A stretch of 64,000 bases of DNA from positions 1,612,001-1,676,000 of the forward strand of contig NZ_CP096980.1 of NCBI RefSeq assembly GCF_002006355.2. Direction: 5' to 3'. The notes beneath the pieces were generated by a model. That model worked only from the letters and a program-made list of their open reading frames with translations. It made no database searches and was not told the origin of the DNA. This document shows, piece after piece, positions 35,395 to 43,211 of this stretch; within the stretch, counting starts at the first letter, position 1; every line of letters begins with the position of its first letter. Source of the DNA: Clostridium felsineum DSM 794 (GTDB taxonomy: Bacteria > Bacillota > Clostridia > Clostridiales > Clostridiaceae). Both the position numbers and the translations under genes were made by a program.

Positions 35395-37914
35395 ATGAAT
35401 AAAAAAATTGTTAGTATGGTTCTTGGGTTAAGCTTAGTTATGACAAGTGGCTTTGCATCACAAATAAATGCACAGACAACTGCAAAGGCTGCAGCTACAG
35501 TTCAAAGTCAAGCTTATAAATGGGACAATGTAAAGATAGAAGCTGGTGGATATGTTCCAGCAGTTATATTCAATAAAACTGAGAAAAATTTAGTATATGC
35601 TCGTACAGATATGGGAGGAGCATATAGATTAGATACTCAAACTAATAAATGGATACCAATTACTGATAATCTTGGTGATTGGACACTTCAAGGTTGTGAA
35701 AGTATAGCAACAGACCCAGTTGATACAAATCGTGTTTATATAGCAGCAGGTATGTACACTAATAGTTGGCAAAGTGAGAATGGATATATTCTTAGTTCAC
35801 AAGATAAAGGTAATACATGGCAGAAATATGAGCTCCCATTTAAAGTTGGAGGAAATATGCCAGGAAGAAACATGGGAGAAAGGCTTCAAATAGATCCTAA
35901 TGATAATAAAATACTTTATTTAGGAGCTAGAAGTGGTAATGGTCTTTGGAGAAGTGAAGATTATGGAAAAACTTGGTCAAAAGTTGATAATTTCCCTGAC
36001 GTAGGAGACTATGTACAAGATCCTACCTATGAATATAGTGCAGATAAAGTTGGAGTAGTATGGGAAACTTTTGATCCTACAACAGGAACAAAAGGAAGTC
36101 CAACTCAAACGATGTATGTTGGAGTAGCAGATAATAAAGGTAATAGTATATACGTAACTAATGATGGGGGAAAGACTTGGAGTCCGGTAAAGGGACAACC
36201 AACAGGATATCTTCCACAACATGGTATACTTGCATCTGATGGTATGATGTATATATCTTACAGCAACAATTGCGGGCCATATGTAGGAACAGACGGTCAG
36301 GTTTGGAAATATAACACAAAAACAGGAGAATGGACAAACATTAGTCCAACTTTTATAGGAGATGACAAAACTGGTTTTGGTGGTATTTCTGTAGATGCAC
36401 AGAATCCAAATAATCTAGTGGTTGCAACATTAAACAGATGGTGGCCTGATGAAGAAATATATAGAAGTACAGATGCAGGAAAGACATGGAAGCCTATATG
36501 GGATTGGAATGGATATCCAAGTCGTACTTTAAACTATACTTTAGATTACTCAAAACAACCATGGCTTGATTGGGGTAAAACTGGAGTAACACCACCAGAC
36601 CCACAGGTTAAAATAGGATGGATGATAGGAGATCTAGAAATTGATCCATTTAATCCAGATAGAATGTTCTATGGTACAGGAGCAACTCTTTTTGGAACTG
36701 ATGATTTAACAAATTGGGATAAAGATGGAAAAGTTGATATTTCAGTAAAAGCAGATGGAATTGAAGAATGTGCTGTAAATGATGTTGTAGTACCAACTAA
36801 AGGAGCACAACTTTTAAGTGGTGTTGGAGATGATTGTGGTTTCTATCATACTGACATAACTAAAGTTCCAAGTAAGTTAATGACAACACCTACATTTAGT
36901 GGTACAGCAAGTATTGATTATGCAGAGAGTGTTCCTAATTTTGTTGTTCGTGTTGGAGATGTTGATACTGGTAAGAATCCTCAAGATAAGGATTGCGGAA
37001 TATCTTATGATGGAGGTAAAAACTGGTTTTCAGCAGGAAGCAATATATCAGGAGTTACAAAACCAGGAACTGTAGCAGCTGGTGCGGATGCAAAGACTAT
37101 TGTATGGTCACCAGAGACTGGTGCTAGTGCAGCATATAGCACTAATAATGGAAACTCATGGACTACATGTTCTGGTCTTCCACAGGGAGCAAAGGTTAGG
37201 GCAGACCGTGTAAATCCAAAGAAATTCTATGGTTTCTTAAATGGCAAGTTCTATGTTAGTACTGATGCTGGTGCAACCTTTACACAAAGCACACAAACAG
37301 GTCTTCCTACAAATGGAAAAGGAGTCTTCAAGGCAGTTATAGGTCATGAAGGTGATATTTGGATTTCAGGAGGAACAGATGGATTATGGCATTCAACTGA
37401 TTCGGGTGCAACCTTTACAAAGGTATCTGGTGTTGATGCTTCTGATACAGTAGGTTTTGGTAAGTCAAAAACTGATGGTGGATATCCAGCTATATACATG
37501 AATGCTACAATTGGTGGTACAGCAGGAATATTCCGTTCAGATGATGAAGGCGCAACTTGGGTAAGAATAAATGATGATGAGCATCAATATGGAGATCCAA
37601 ATTACTGCATAACAGGAGATCCTAATAATTACGGAAGAGTTTATGTTGGAACAAATGGAAGAGGTATTATTTATGGTGATGTATCGGGAGATCCAACTCC
37701 TACACCAACACCAAGCGTAATGTTAGGTGATGTAAATGGAGATGGAGTAATAAACGGAAGAGATATTATGGTACTTACTCAGTATATAGCTGGTAAAGAT
37801 GTAACCATAGATCAAAAGGCAGCAGATGTAAACGGAGACGGAGCTATAAATGGAAGAGATCTTATGTTAATAAGACAATATATAGCAGGAAAAATAACTT
37901 CATTTACAAAATAA
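35395..37914 (+). CDS. GH74 xyloglucanase with dockerin, 839 aa
   Basis: The signal peptide ends near INAQT. Two seven-bladed propeller halves are indicated by repeated Asp-box (BNR) motifs such as SQDKGNTW, SEDYGKTW, TNDGGKTW, STDAGKTW, STDSGATF and SDDEGATW. The catalytic aspartate is expected in ARTDMGGAYR near the start, as in other GH74 enzymes. A Pro-Thr linker (PTPTPTP) leads to the dockerin with GDVNGDGVINGRDIM and DVNGDGAINGRDLM. Older annotations call such proteins sialidase-like because of the Asp boxes, but GH74 endo-xyloglucanase fits better. It is the last gene of the operon. Confidence 0.93.
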   Translation: MNKKIVSMVLGLSLVMTSGFASQINAQTTAKAAATVQSQAYKWDNVKIEAGGYVPAVIFNKTEKNLVYARTDMGGAYRLDTQTNKWIPITDNLGDWTLQGCESIATDPVDTNRVYIAAGMYTNSWQSENGYILSSQDKGNTWQKYELPFKVGGNMPGRNMGERLQIDPNDNKILYLGARSGNGLWRSEDYGKTWSKVDNFPDVGDYVQDPTYEYSADKVGVVWETFDPTTGTKGSPTQTMYVGVADNKGNSIYVTNDGGKTWSPVKGQPTGYLPQHGILASDGMMYISYSNNCGPYVGTDGQVWKYNTKTGEWTNISPTFIGDDKTGFGGISVDAQNPNNLVVATLNRWWPDEEIYRSTDAGKTWKPIWDWNGYPSRTLNYTLDYSKQPWLDWGKTGVTPPDPQVKIGWMIGDLEIDPFNPDRMFYGTGATLFGTDDLTNWDKDGKVDISVKADGIEECAVNDVVVPTKGAQLLSGVGDDCGFYHTDITKVPSKLMTTPTFSGTASIDYAESVPNFVVRVGDVDTGKNPQDKDCGISYDGGKNWFSAGSNISGVTKPGTVAAGADAKTIVWSPETGASAAYSTNNGNSWTTCSGLPQGAKVRADRVNPKKFYGFLNGKFYVSTDAGATFTQSTQTGLPTNGKGVFKAVIGHEGDIWISGGTDGLWHSTDSGATFTKVSGVDASDTVGFGKSKTDGGYPAIYMNATIGGTAGIFRSDDEGATWVRINDDEHQYGDPNYCITGDPNNYGRVYVGTNGRGIIYGDVSGDPTPTPTPSVMLGDVNGDGVINGRDIMVLTQYIAGKDVTIDQKAADVNGDGAINGRDLMLIRQYIAGKITSFTK

Positions 37915-37923
37915 TATTTAATG

Positions 37924-37957
37924 GCTGGGGCAAAATTTTGCTCCAGTCTTTTAATTT
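37924..37957 (+). terminator. Terminator of the cellulosome operon
   Basis: CTGGGGCAAA pairs with TTTGCTCCAG (one wobble), followed by TCTTTTAATTT. It lies ten bases after the last dockerin gene and also touches the end of the convergent tautomerase gene. Confidence 0.8.
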
Positions 37958-38300
37958 AGAAAAGTTTACCATTCCATGCCCAAGTAGAAACTTCATCTAC
38001 AGTTATGTATATGGAGTCCTTAGGAATTGAAAGTTCTCTTTCCATTAAATTAGATATTTCTGAAACTAAATTATTTTTGGCTGACTTTTCAGCTGATCCA
38101 AATATCTTTACTTCAATAAAGGCAGCTTTATCCTTTTTTTTACCCTTAAAGTAAAGAGGATAATCGTCTTTAAAACCTACCATAAGCCACTCTTCACTTT
38201 TTCCAGGAAGTAGTTCGATTAGTTTTCCGAGTTCTGTCTTTAGTTTGTTTTCCTTTTCTTTGTCTAACTTTACAGTTAATGTCGAATTTATAAATGGCAT
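37956..38300 (-). CDS. MIF/phenylpyruvate tautomerase family protein, 114 aa
   Basis: The protein starts Met-Pro-Phe-Ile-Asn, with the catalytic Pro2 expected at the N-terminus after Met removal. The fold-typical ending VDEVSTWAWNGKLF resembles the NWGWNG motif of MIF homologues, and the length of about 114 aa is normal. Such proteins catalyse keto-enol tautomerisation of phenylpyruvate or related acids; the in vivo substrate in clostridia is not known. It is transcribed toward the cellulosome operon from its own promoter, with GGAGTG before the start. Confidence 0.85.
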   Translation of the reverse strand: MPFINSTLTVKLDKEKENKLKTELGKLIELLPGKSEEWLMVGFKDDYPLYFKGKKKDKAAFIEVKIFGSAEKSAKNNLVSEISNLMERELSIPKDSIYITVDEVSTWAWNGKLF

Positions 38301-38435
38301 AAAATCACTCCTTTAAATACCTAGTGTATAAAATATATACTTAAATTAAATTTTACATATAGTAATAATAAAGTCAAGTAAGTGAGAAAATAAAGTTAAT
38401 AAAAGTTGTTAATTTTGTTAGAAGGAGATTGATTT

Positions 38436-39581
38436 ATGAGCCTTAAAGAAGAATCAGATAAGCTGATTAAGAAGTTGACAGACTATAGAAGGGAACTTCA
38501 TAAATATCCTGAGTTATCTATGAAAGAATATCAAACCACAGAAAGAATAAAAAAGTGGCTTAAGGAAAACGATATTAAAATTTTAGATTTTCCAATAAAA
38601 GTAGGTGTGGCAGCAGAAATTGAAGGAGCTTATGAAGGAAAAACTGTAGCGCTTAGAGCAGATATTGATGCGCTGCCAATAGAAGAGAAAACAGGGCTTC
38701 CATTTGCATCCTTAAATGAAGGAGTTATGCATGCTTGCGGTCATGATTTTCACACATCAGCAATAATGGGAGCTGCAATGCTTTTAAATGAAAGAAAATC
38801 TGAACTTCATGGAAAAGTGAGAATAATATTTCAACCAGGAGAGGAAACTGGTAAAGGATCAGAATATATTATAGAAAAAGGTTTACTTAAAGGTGTGGAT
38901 TGCATATTTGGAATGCACAATAAACCAGATTTACCAGTGGGAACAATAGGTATAAAAGCAGGAGAACTTATGGCAAGTGTGGATAGATTTGAAATTAAAG
39001 TTATTGGAATGGGTGGTCATGCAGGAATACCTAATAGATGTGTTGATCCTATTATACTGGCAACTCAAATAGTATCTGCACTACAGATAATTGTAAGCAG
39101 AGAGGTAAATCCTATTGATGATATAGTAATAAGTATAACAAAGCTTAATTCAGGAACTACCTGGAATGTTATTTCTGATAAAGCTGAAATGGAAGGTACA
39201 GTTAGAACCTTTAGGAACAGTATGAGAAATGATATTAGAAATAGGATAGAAAAAACGGCAAAAGGAATAGCAGAAGCTTTAGGAGGAGAAATAGAATTCC
39301 AGTGGCTAGCGTATTCTCCAGTTCTAGAGAATGATCCTAGATTTGAAAAGATGTTAATAGAGGTAGCTAAGGAAAATGGTTATAATTATGTTAAAGCTGA
39401 AAAAAATTTAGGAGGAGAAGATTTTGCTTTTTACCAAAGTGTAGTTCCGTCTTTTTTTGTATGGATGGGAGTAGATGGAACAGAACAGTGGCATAGGGCA
39501 AACTATAATCTTAAAGAAGAAGCACTTAGTGTTGCAGCTAATTACTTTAATGAGGTAGCGCTGAAGATACTTTCTAAATAG
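38436..39581 (+). CDS. M20 family amidohydrolase (N-acyl-amino-acid / hippurate hydrolase type), 381 aa
   Basis: This zinc-dependent peptidase-like hydrolase removes acyl groups from amino acids. Visible motifs are the metal-binding MHACGHDFHTSAIMG near residue 100, GEETGKGSEYII near residue 137 and GGEDFAFY near residue 325; the dimerisation domain lies in between (about 185-290). The length is typical of the family. The substrate cannot be told from sequence; the location beside a sulfur-amino-acid operon makes an N-acyl cysteine or related compound conceivable. GAAGGAGA precedes the ATG. Confidence 0.88.
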   Translation: MSLKEESDKLIKKLTDYRRELHKYPELSMKEYQTTERIKKWLKENDIKILDFPIKVGVAAEIEGAYEGKTVALRADIDALPIEEKTGLPFASLNEGVMHACGHDFHTSAIMGAAMLLNERKSELHGKVRIIFQPGEETGKGSEYIIEKGLLKGVDCIFGMHNKPDLPVGTIGIKAGELMASVDRFEIKVIGMGGHAGIPNRCVDPIILATQIVSALQIIVSREVNPIDDIVISITKLNSGTTWNVISDKAEMEGTVRTFRNSMRNDIRNRIEKTAKGIAEALGGEIEFQWLAYSPVLENDPRFEKMLIEVAKENGYNYVKAEKNLGGEDFAFYQSVVPSFFVWMGVDGTEQWHRANYNLKEEALSVAANYFNEVALKILSK

Positions 39582-39593
39582 TAAAATATTGTA

Positions 39594-39630
39594 GGAGGCA
39601 AACTTAACAAAAATATAGTTTGTCTCCATT
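39594..39630 (+). terminator. Terminator after the amidohydrolase gene
   Basis: GGAGGCAAACT (39594-39604) pairs with AGTTTGTCTCC (39617-39627), with one wobble. Only a weak T-tract follows, so efficiency is uncertain. Confidence 0.5.
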
Positions 39631-39643
39631 ATATATAAAATTA

Positions 39644-39672
39644 TTGACATATATATTTAAATTTGTTAATAT
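39644..39672 (+). promoter_or_regulatory. Sigma-A promoter upstream of the cysteine T-box
   Basis: A perfect TTGACA (39644-39649) and TAATAT (39667-39672) are spaced by 17 bp. A second TATAAT at 39781-39786, nearer the T-box, could be an additional start; its -35 is poor. The stretch 39673-39780 shows nothing else. Confidence 0.7.
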
Positions 39673-39799
39673 GGAAATGTAATAAGTTCGTGTATTTAAA
39701 AACCTACTTAATCAATATGAAAAATATGTTTAATAAAAGAAAATGCAAAATATGTGTCTACAAAAATACTGTTATTGTAATATAATATCTTAAGGAAAA

Positions 39800-40080
39800 A
39801 AATGATTAAATACTGTGATAAGAAATAGTAACATAAATGTAAGCCTAAAAGAGAGATCTCCTTGGCTGAAAGAGATTAGGTGTAAGTTTATGTGAATGCA
39901 TCTTTGAGTACTGCTTCGAAATGTAAAAATAGTAGACGGCAGCGGGTACGCCCGATTAAAGCGTTAAGGTATCTTGTACCGAATTAAATGAGTTGTCATG
40001 TTGCTTTAATGTGATAATTAGAGTGGAACCGCAAAAAAAACTTTTGCCTCTATATTTAGAGGCAGAAGTTTTTTTATTTT
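39800..40080 (+). promoter_or_regulatory. Cysteine-specific T-box leader
   Basis: The T-box sequence AGAGTGGAACCGC (40020-40032) is clear. It is followed by the terminator stem AACTTTTGCCTCTA / TAGAGGCAGAAGTT (40039-40070) and a T-run. On the 3' side of stem I, GTGAATGCATC places the specifier codon TGC (Cys) at 39897-39899, followed by the usual purine. Uncharged tRNA-Cys should stabilise the antiterminator and turn on ubiG-mccB-mccA. The 5' limit is approximate. Confidence 0.9.
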
Positions 40081-40101
40081 AGAATAAAGGGAGTGTATAT
40101 T

Positions 40102-40725
40102 ATGAGATCAATACAGTATTTTGATAATATTGCGGCTAATTGGAATGTAATAAGAAGCGAGTATTTTGAAGAAAGATTGAAATATAAAGTTTTGTCTAAG
40201 GTGGATGTTAGAAATAAAATAGTAGCTGATTTTGGATGTGGGACAGGTTTTATAAGTCTTAAGCTTGCAGAGGAAGCTAATATGGTTTTTTCACTGGATA
40301 ATTCTAATAATATGCTTAAAGAATTAAAAAAATCTGCATACGAAAGGAAATTTAATAATATTCATTTATTAAAATCTTCTTTAACTAATGTAACTTTATT
40401 TGATGAATCTATAGATGATGTATTTATAAATATGGCGCTTCATCACATAAAAGATGCGGATTTAGCCATAAAGGAGATGTATAGAGTTTTAAAAAAGGGT
40501 GGAAATGTAGTTATATCAGATGTGTCAGAGCATAATGGTGAGTGGGCAAGAGAAGAAATGTTTGACCAGTGGCTTGGTTTTTCAAATGAACAAATTTATA
40601 GTTGGTTAAAAAATGCTGGATTTAAAGGTATAGATATTGAAAACACTGACTTAAAGTGCAAAGGAACCTCAAGCAGAGGTGAGTATACAGAAGCTTCAAT
40701 ATTTATAGCAAGAGCATCAAAATAA
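40102..40725 (+). CDS. ubiG: Class I SAM-dependent methyltransferase (UbiG/YrrT-like), 207 aa
   Basis: The Rossmann motif I ADFGCGTGFISLKLAE is near residue 38, followed by SLDNSNNML and the later MALHHIKDADLAIKEM, normal for methyltransferases. The gene heads the operon that converts methionine to cysteine; the B. subtilis counterpart YrrT is thought to act on the SAM-recycling side. The methyl acceptor is unknown. ATG at 40102 has AAAGGGAG upstream; a GTG at 40093 overlaps that site. Control is by the cysteine T-box just upstream. Confidence 0.8.
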   Translation: MRSIQYFDNIAANWNVIRSEYFEERLKYKVLSKVDVRNKIVADFGCGTGFISLKLAEEANMVFSLDNSNNMLKELKKSAYERKFNNIHLLKSSLTNVTLFDESIDDVFINMALHHIKDADLAIKEMYRVLKKGGNVVISDVSEHNGEWAREEMFDQWLGFSNEQIYSWLKNAGFKGIDIENTDLKCKGTSSRGEYTEASIFIARASK

Positions 40726-40743
40726 ATTTTAGGAGGAAAAGAA

Positions 40744-41889
40744 ATGAAAATAGAATCATTAGTAATTCACGGAGGAAAAGATGGAGATGAATATACAGGT
40801 GCAGTTAATGTTCCTATATATCAAACTTCAACTTTTAAGCAAGAAAAGCTTGGTGTAAACAAAGGTTATGAATATTCAAGAACAGGAAATCCTACGAGGG
40901 AGGCCCTTGAAAAGCTTATTACAGATTTAGAAGAAGGATATAAAGGCTTTGCTTTTGCCTCTGGAATGGCAGCAATCACAGCGGTATTATCATTATTTAG
41001 AAGTGGAGATAAAATAATAATATCTAATAATGTATATGGAGGTACCTTTAGAGTTTTAGATAAAGTATTCGATCATTTTAATATTGGATATAAAATAGTT
41101 GATACTTCAAAAATTGAAGATATAAAAGATAACATTAATGAAGATGTAAAAGCAATATATATTGAAACACCAACTAATCCACTTATGGACATTACAGATA
41201 TAAGGCTTGTTTCAAAAGTGGCAAGAGAAAAGGGACTACTTACAATAGTAGATAATACCTTTATGACACCTTATCTTCAAAAGCCAATTATACTTGGCGC
41301 AGATATAGTACTTCATAGTGCTACAAAGTATTTAGGAGGACACAGTGATTTAGTTGCGGGGCTTGTTGTTGTAAATAATAATGATTTGGCAGAAAAGCTT
41401 CATTTTATACAAAATTCAACAGGAGGAGTATTAGGACCTTTTGATTCATTTCTTCTTATAAGAGGTATAAAAACACTTGCAGTGAGAATGGATAGGCATA
41501 ATGATAATTCAAATAAGATTGCTTCTGTTTTAAATCATAGAAAAGAAATAGATAAAGTATATTATCCAGGCTTGGAAGAGCATTTAGGACATGAGGTTCA
41601 GAAAAAACAGGCATTAGGCTTTGGCGCAATAATATCCTTTGTTTTAAATGAGAGATATGATTATAGAAAATTTATAGAAAACTTAAAGCTTATTACTTTT
41701 GGAGAAAGCCTTGGAGGAGTGGAGTCTCTTATATGCCATCCTGCTACTATGACACATGCTGCAATTCCTTATGATATAAGACAAAAGGTAGGTATAGTTG
41801 ACAATCTTATAAGGCTTTCTGTAGGAATTGAAAATAGTGATGATTTAATCCATGATTTATTAAAAGCTCTTGAGGGAAGTGAAAAATAA
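40744..41889 (+). CDS. mccB: Cystathionine gamma-lyase (reverse transsulfuration), 381 aa
   Basis: This PLP enzyme of the Cys/Met metabolism family would split cystathionine to cysteine, 2-oxobutyrate and ammonia. Family motifs are visible: YEYSRTGNPTREALE near residue 40, the PLP phosphate region FASGMAAITA, and the Schiff-base lysine in HSATKYLGGHSD near residue 198. The name follows the equivalent C. acetobutylicum operon; gamma-synthase or homocysteine lyase activity cannot be excluded by sequence alone. GGAGG lies upstream. Its stop overlaps the start of mccA by one base (TAATG). Confidence 0.85.
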   Translation: MKIESLVIHGGKDGDEYTGAVNVPIYQTSTFKQEKLGVNKGYEYSRTGNPTREALEKLITDLEEGYKGFAFASGMAAITAVLSLFRSGDKIIISNNVYGGTFRVLDKVFDHFNIGYKIVDTSKIEDIKDNINEDVKAIYIETPTNPLMDITDIRLVSKVAREKGLLTIVDNTFMTPYLQKPIILGADIVLHSATKYLGGHSDLVAGLVVVNNNDLAEKLHFIQNSTGGVLGPFDSFLLIRGIKTLAVRMDRHNDNSNKIASVLNHRKEIDKVYYPGLEEHLGHEVQKKQALGFGAIISFVLNERYDYRKFIENLKLITFGESLGGVESLICHPATMTHAAIPYDIRQKVGIVDNLIRLSVGIENSDDLIHDLLKALEGSEK

Positions 41890-42800
41890 TGAATTATGTA
41901 AGCGATATTAGGCAGCTTATAGGAAACACACCTATAATTAAAATTAATAGTTTTCAGCTGAAAACTAATGTGAATATTTTTGCCAAATTGGAACTATTAA
42001 ATCCAGGTGGAAGCGTTAAAGATAGGGTTGGAGTATATATGATAGAGGATGCAGAAAGGAGAGGAAGGCTAAAAAAGGGATATACAATAGTAGAAGGTAC
42101 AGCTGGAAATACAGGCATTGGTGTAGCGCTTGCAGCTATTAATAAAGGTTATAATGTAATATTTGTTGTTCCGGAGAAATTTTCTGTTGAAAAGCAGACG
42201 CTTATGAAGGCTTTTGGGGCGAAAATAATAAATACTCCTAGAGAAAGAGGAATGCAGGGAGCGGTTGAAAAAGCAAATGAGCTTTTAAGAAGCATACCAA
42301 ATTCTATAAGCCTTGGTCAATTTGAAAACCCAGCAAATCCATTGGCACACTATGAAACTACGGGACCAGAAATATATAGAGATCTTGAGGGGAAGATTGA
42401 CTATGTGGTTGCTGGTGCTGGAAGCGGAGGAACTTATGTTGGAGTTGTGAAATTTTTAAAGGAGAAAAATCCAGAGGTAAAGGGCATACTTGCAGATCCA
42501 GTTGGTTCAACTATGGGTGGAGGAGAAAAGGCAAGCTATGATATAGAAGGCATAGGCAACGATTTTGTTCCAGACACTATGAAAATGAATTTAGTAGACG
42601 AAGTTATTAAAGTTAATGATGCTGAAGCCCTTAGTATGGTGAAGCATCTAGCATTAAGTGAAGGATTAATAGTTGGAAGTTCCTCTGGAGCGGCTATGGC
42701 AGCGTCATTGAAATTAAGCAAGAAAATTAAAAGTGGCAATATAATTACTATTTTTCCTGATAGAGGAGACAGATATTTTAGTAAAAAGATTTTAGAATAG
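41889..42800 (+). CDS. mccA: Cystathionine beta-synthase / cysteine synthase family protein, 303 aa
   Basis: This is a fold-type II PLP enzyme with the lysine in NPGGSVKDRVG (near residue 42), the phosphate-binding EGTAGNTGIG loop near residue 72 and the C-terminal VGSSSGAAMAA segment. In this operon context it should join homocysteine to an activated serine to make cystathionine, the substrate of MccB. Relatives also include O-acetylserine sulfhydrylases, so the name rests on context. Its start overlaps the mccB stop by one base, indicating coupled translation. Confidence 0.85.
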   Translation: MNYVSDIRQLIGNTPIIKINSFQLKTNVNIFAKLELLNPGGSVKDRVGVYMIEDAERRGRLKKGYTIVEGTAGNTGIGVALAAINKGYNVIFVVPEKFSVEKQTLMKAFGAKIINTPRERGMQGAVEKANELLRSIPNSISLGQFENPANPLAHYETTGPEIYRDLEGKIDYVVAGAGSGGTYVGVVKFLKEKNPEVKGILADPVGSTMGGGEKASYDIEGIGNDFVPDTMKMNLVDEVIKVNDAEALSMVKHLALSEGLIVGSSSGAAMAASLKLSKKIKSGNIITIFPDRGDRYFSKKILE

Positions 42801-42862
42801 GCATATATAGATGAATAGGTGCAACAACTTTCTAGCTTAAATTAAAAATAGGGGGAGATTTT

Positions 42863-43033
42863 ATGAATGATTTAAATTATAAAACTCATAAAGCTAAAGA
42901 GATTAAGGGGGACGATTATAAAGAAAAAATCTCAAAACTTTTAAAAGAAATAAAATATGGGTCTATAACTTTAGTTATTCAAGATGGGGTTGTAATACAA
43001 ATAGATGCAAGTCAGAAAATAAGACTTAAATAG
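42863..43033 (+). CDS. DUF2292/YezD-like small protein, 56 aa
   Basis: A small gene with GGGGGAGA before ATG 42863. The C-terminal half, YGSITLVIQDGVVIQIDAS followed by QKIRLK, has the pattern of the DUF2292/YezD family, which is commonly found with cysteine and sulfur-assimilation genes. The biochemical role is unknown. It lies 62 bp after mccA and before a terminator, so it is probably the last gene of the T-box operon. Confidence 0.75.
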   Translation: MNDLNYKTHKAKEIKGDDYKEKISKLLKEIKYGSITLVIQDGVVIQIDASQKIRLK

Positions 43034-43073
43034 GAATCGCATATAGTAAAAAAGAATGAAAGTGAATATTTTA

Positions 43074-43108
43074 AGTGGAAATCAAGTTAAATTGGTTTTC
43101 ACTTTTTT
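43074..43108 (+). terminator. Terminator of the T-box operon
   Basis: A twelve-pair stem, AGTGGAAATCAA with TTGGTTTTCACT, contains two wobbles, has a GTTAAA loop and is followed by five or more T. Confidence 0.8.
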
Positions 43109-43130
43109 GTTTATTACTTAATTAAAGGAA

Positions 43131-43159
43131 TTGACAGAGGAACAATAAATTGATAATAT
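43131..43159 (+). promoter_or_regulatory. Sigma-A promoter of the his operon
   Basis: TTGACA (43131-43136) and TAATAT (43154-43159) are separated by 17 bp, 53 bases before hisZ. No T-box or his leader peptide is seen between promoter and gene. Confidence 0.75.
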
Positions 43160-43163
43160 ATAT

Positions 43164-43183
43164 TTAATGCGTTAGCACGTTAA
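43164..43183. promoter_or_regulatory. Candidate operator in front of hisZ
   Basis: TTAATGCGTTAGCACGTTAA is a partial dyad (outer TTAA arms; G, G, TA, C, C matches inside) and also holds a direct repeat CGTTA eight bases apart. It spans the expected transcription start, a position suited to a repressor. A TrpR-like histidine regulator is a possible binder; this is inference. Confidence 0.4.
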
Positions 43184-43211
43184 AGCGATAAAGAAAATAG
43201 GAAGTGAAGAA

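Noticed and set aside
42801..43211. S-box (SAM riboswitch) on the minus strand downstream of mccA
   Set aside because: Expected from the C. acetobutylicum operon, but I find none of the conserved core segments on the minus strand here.
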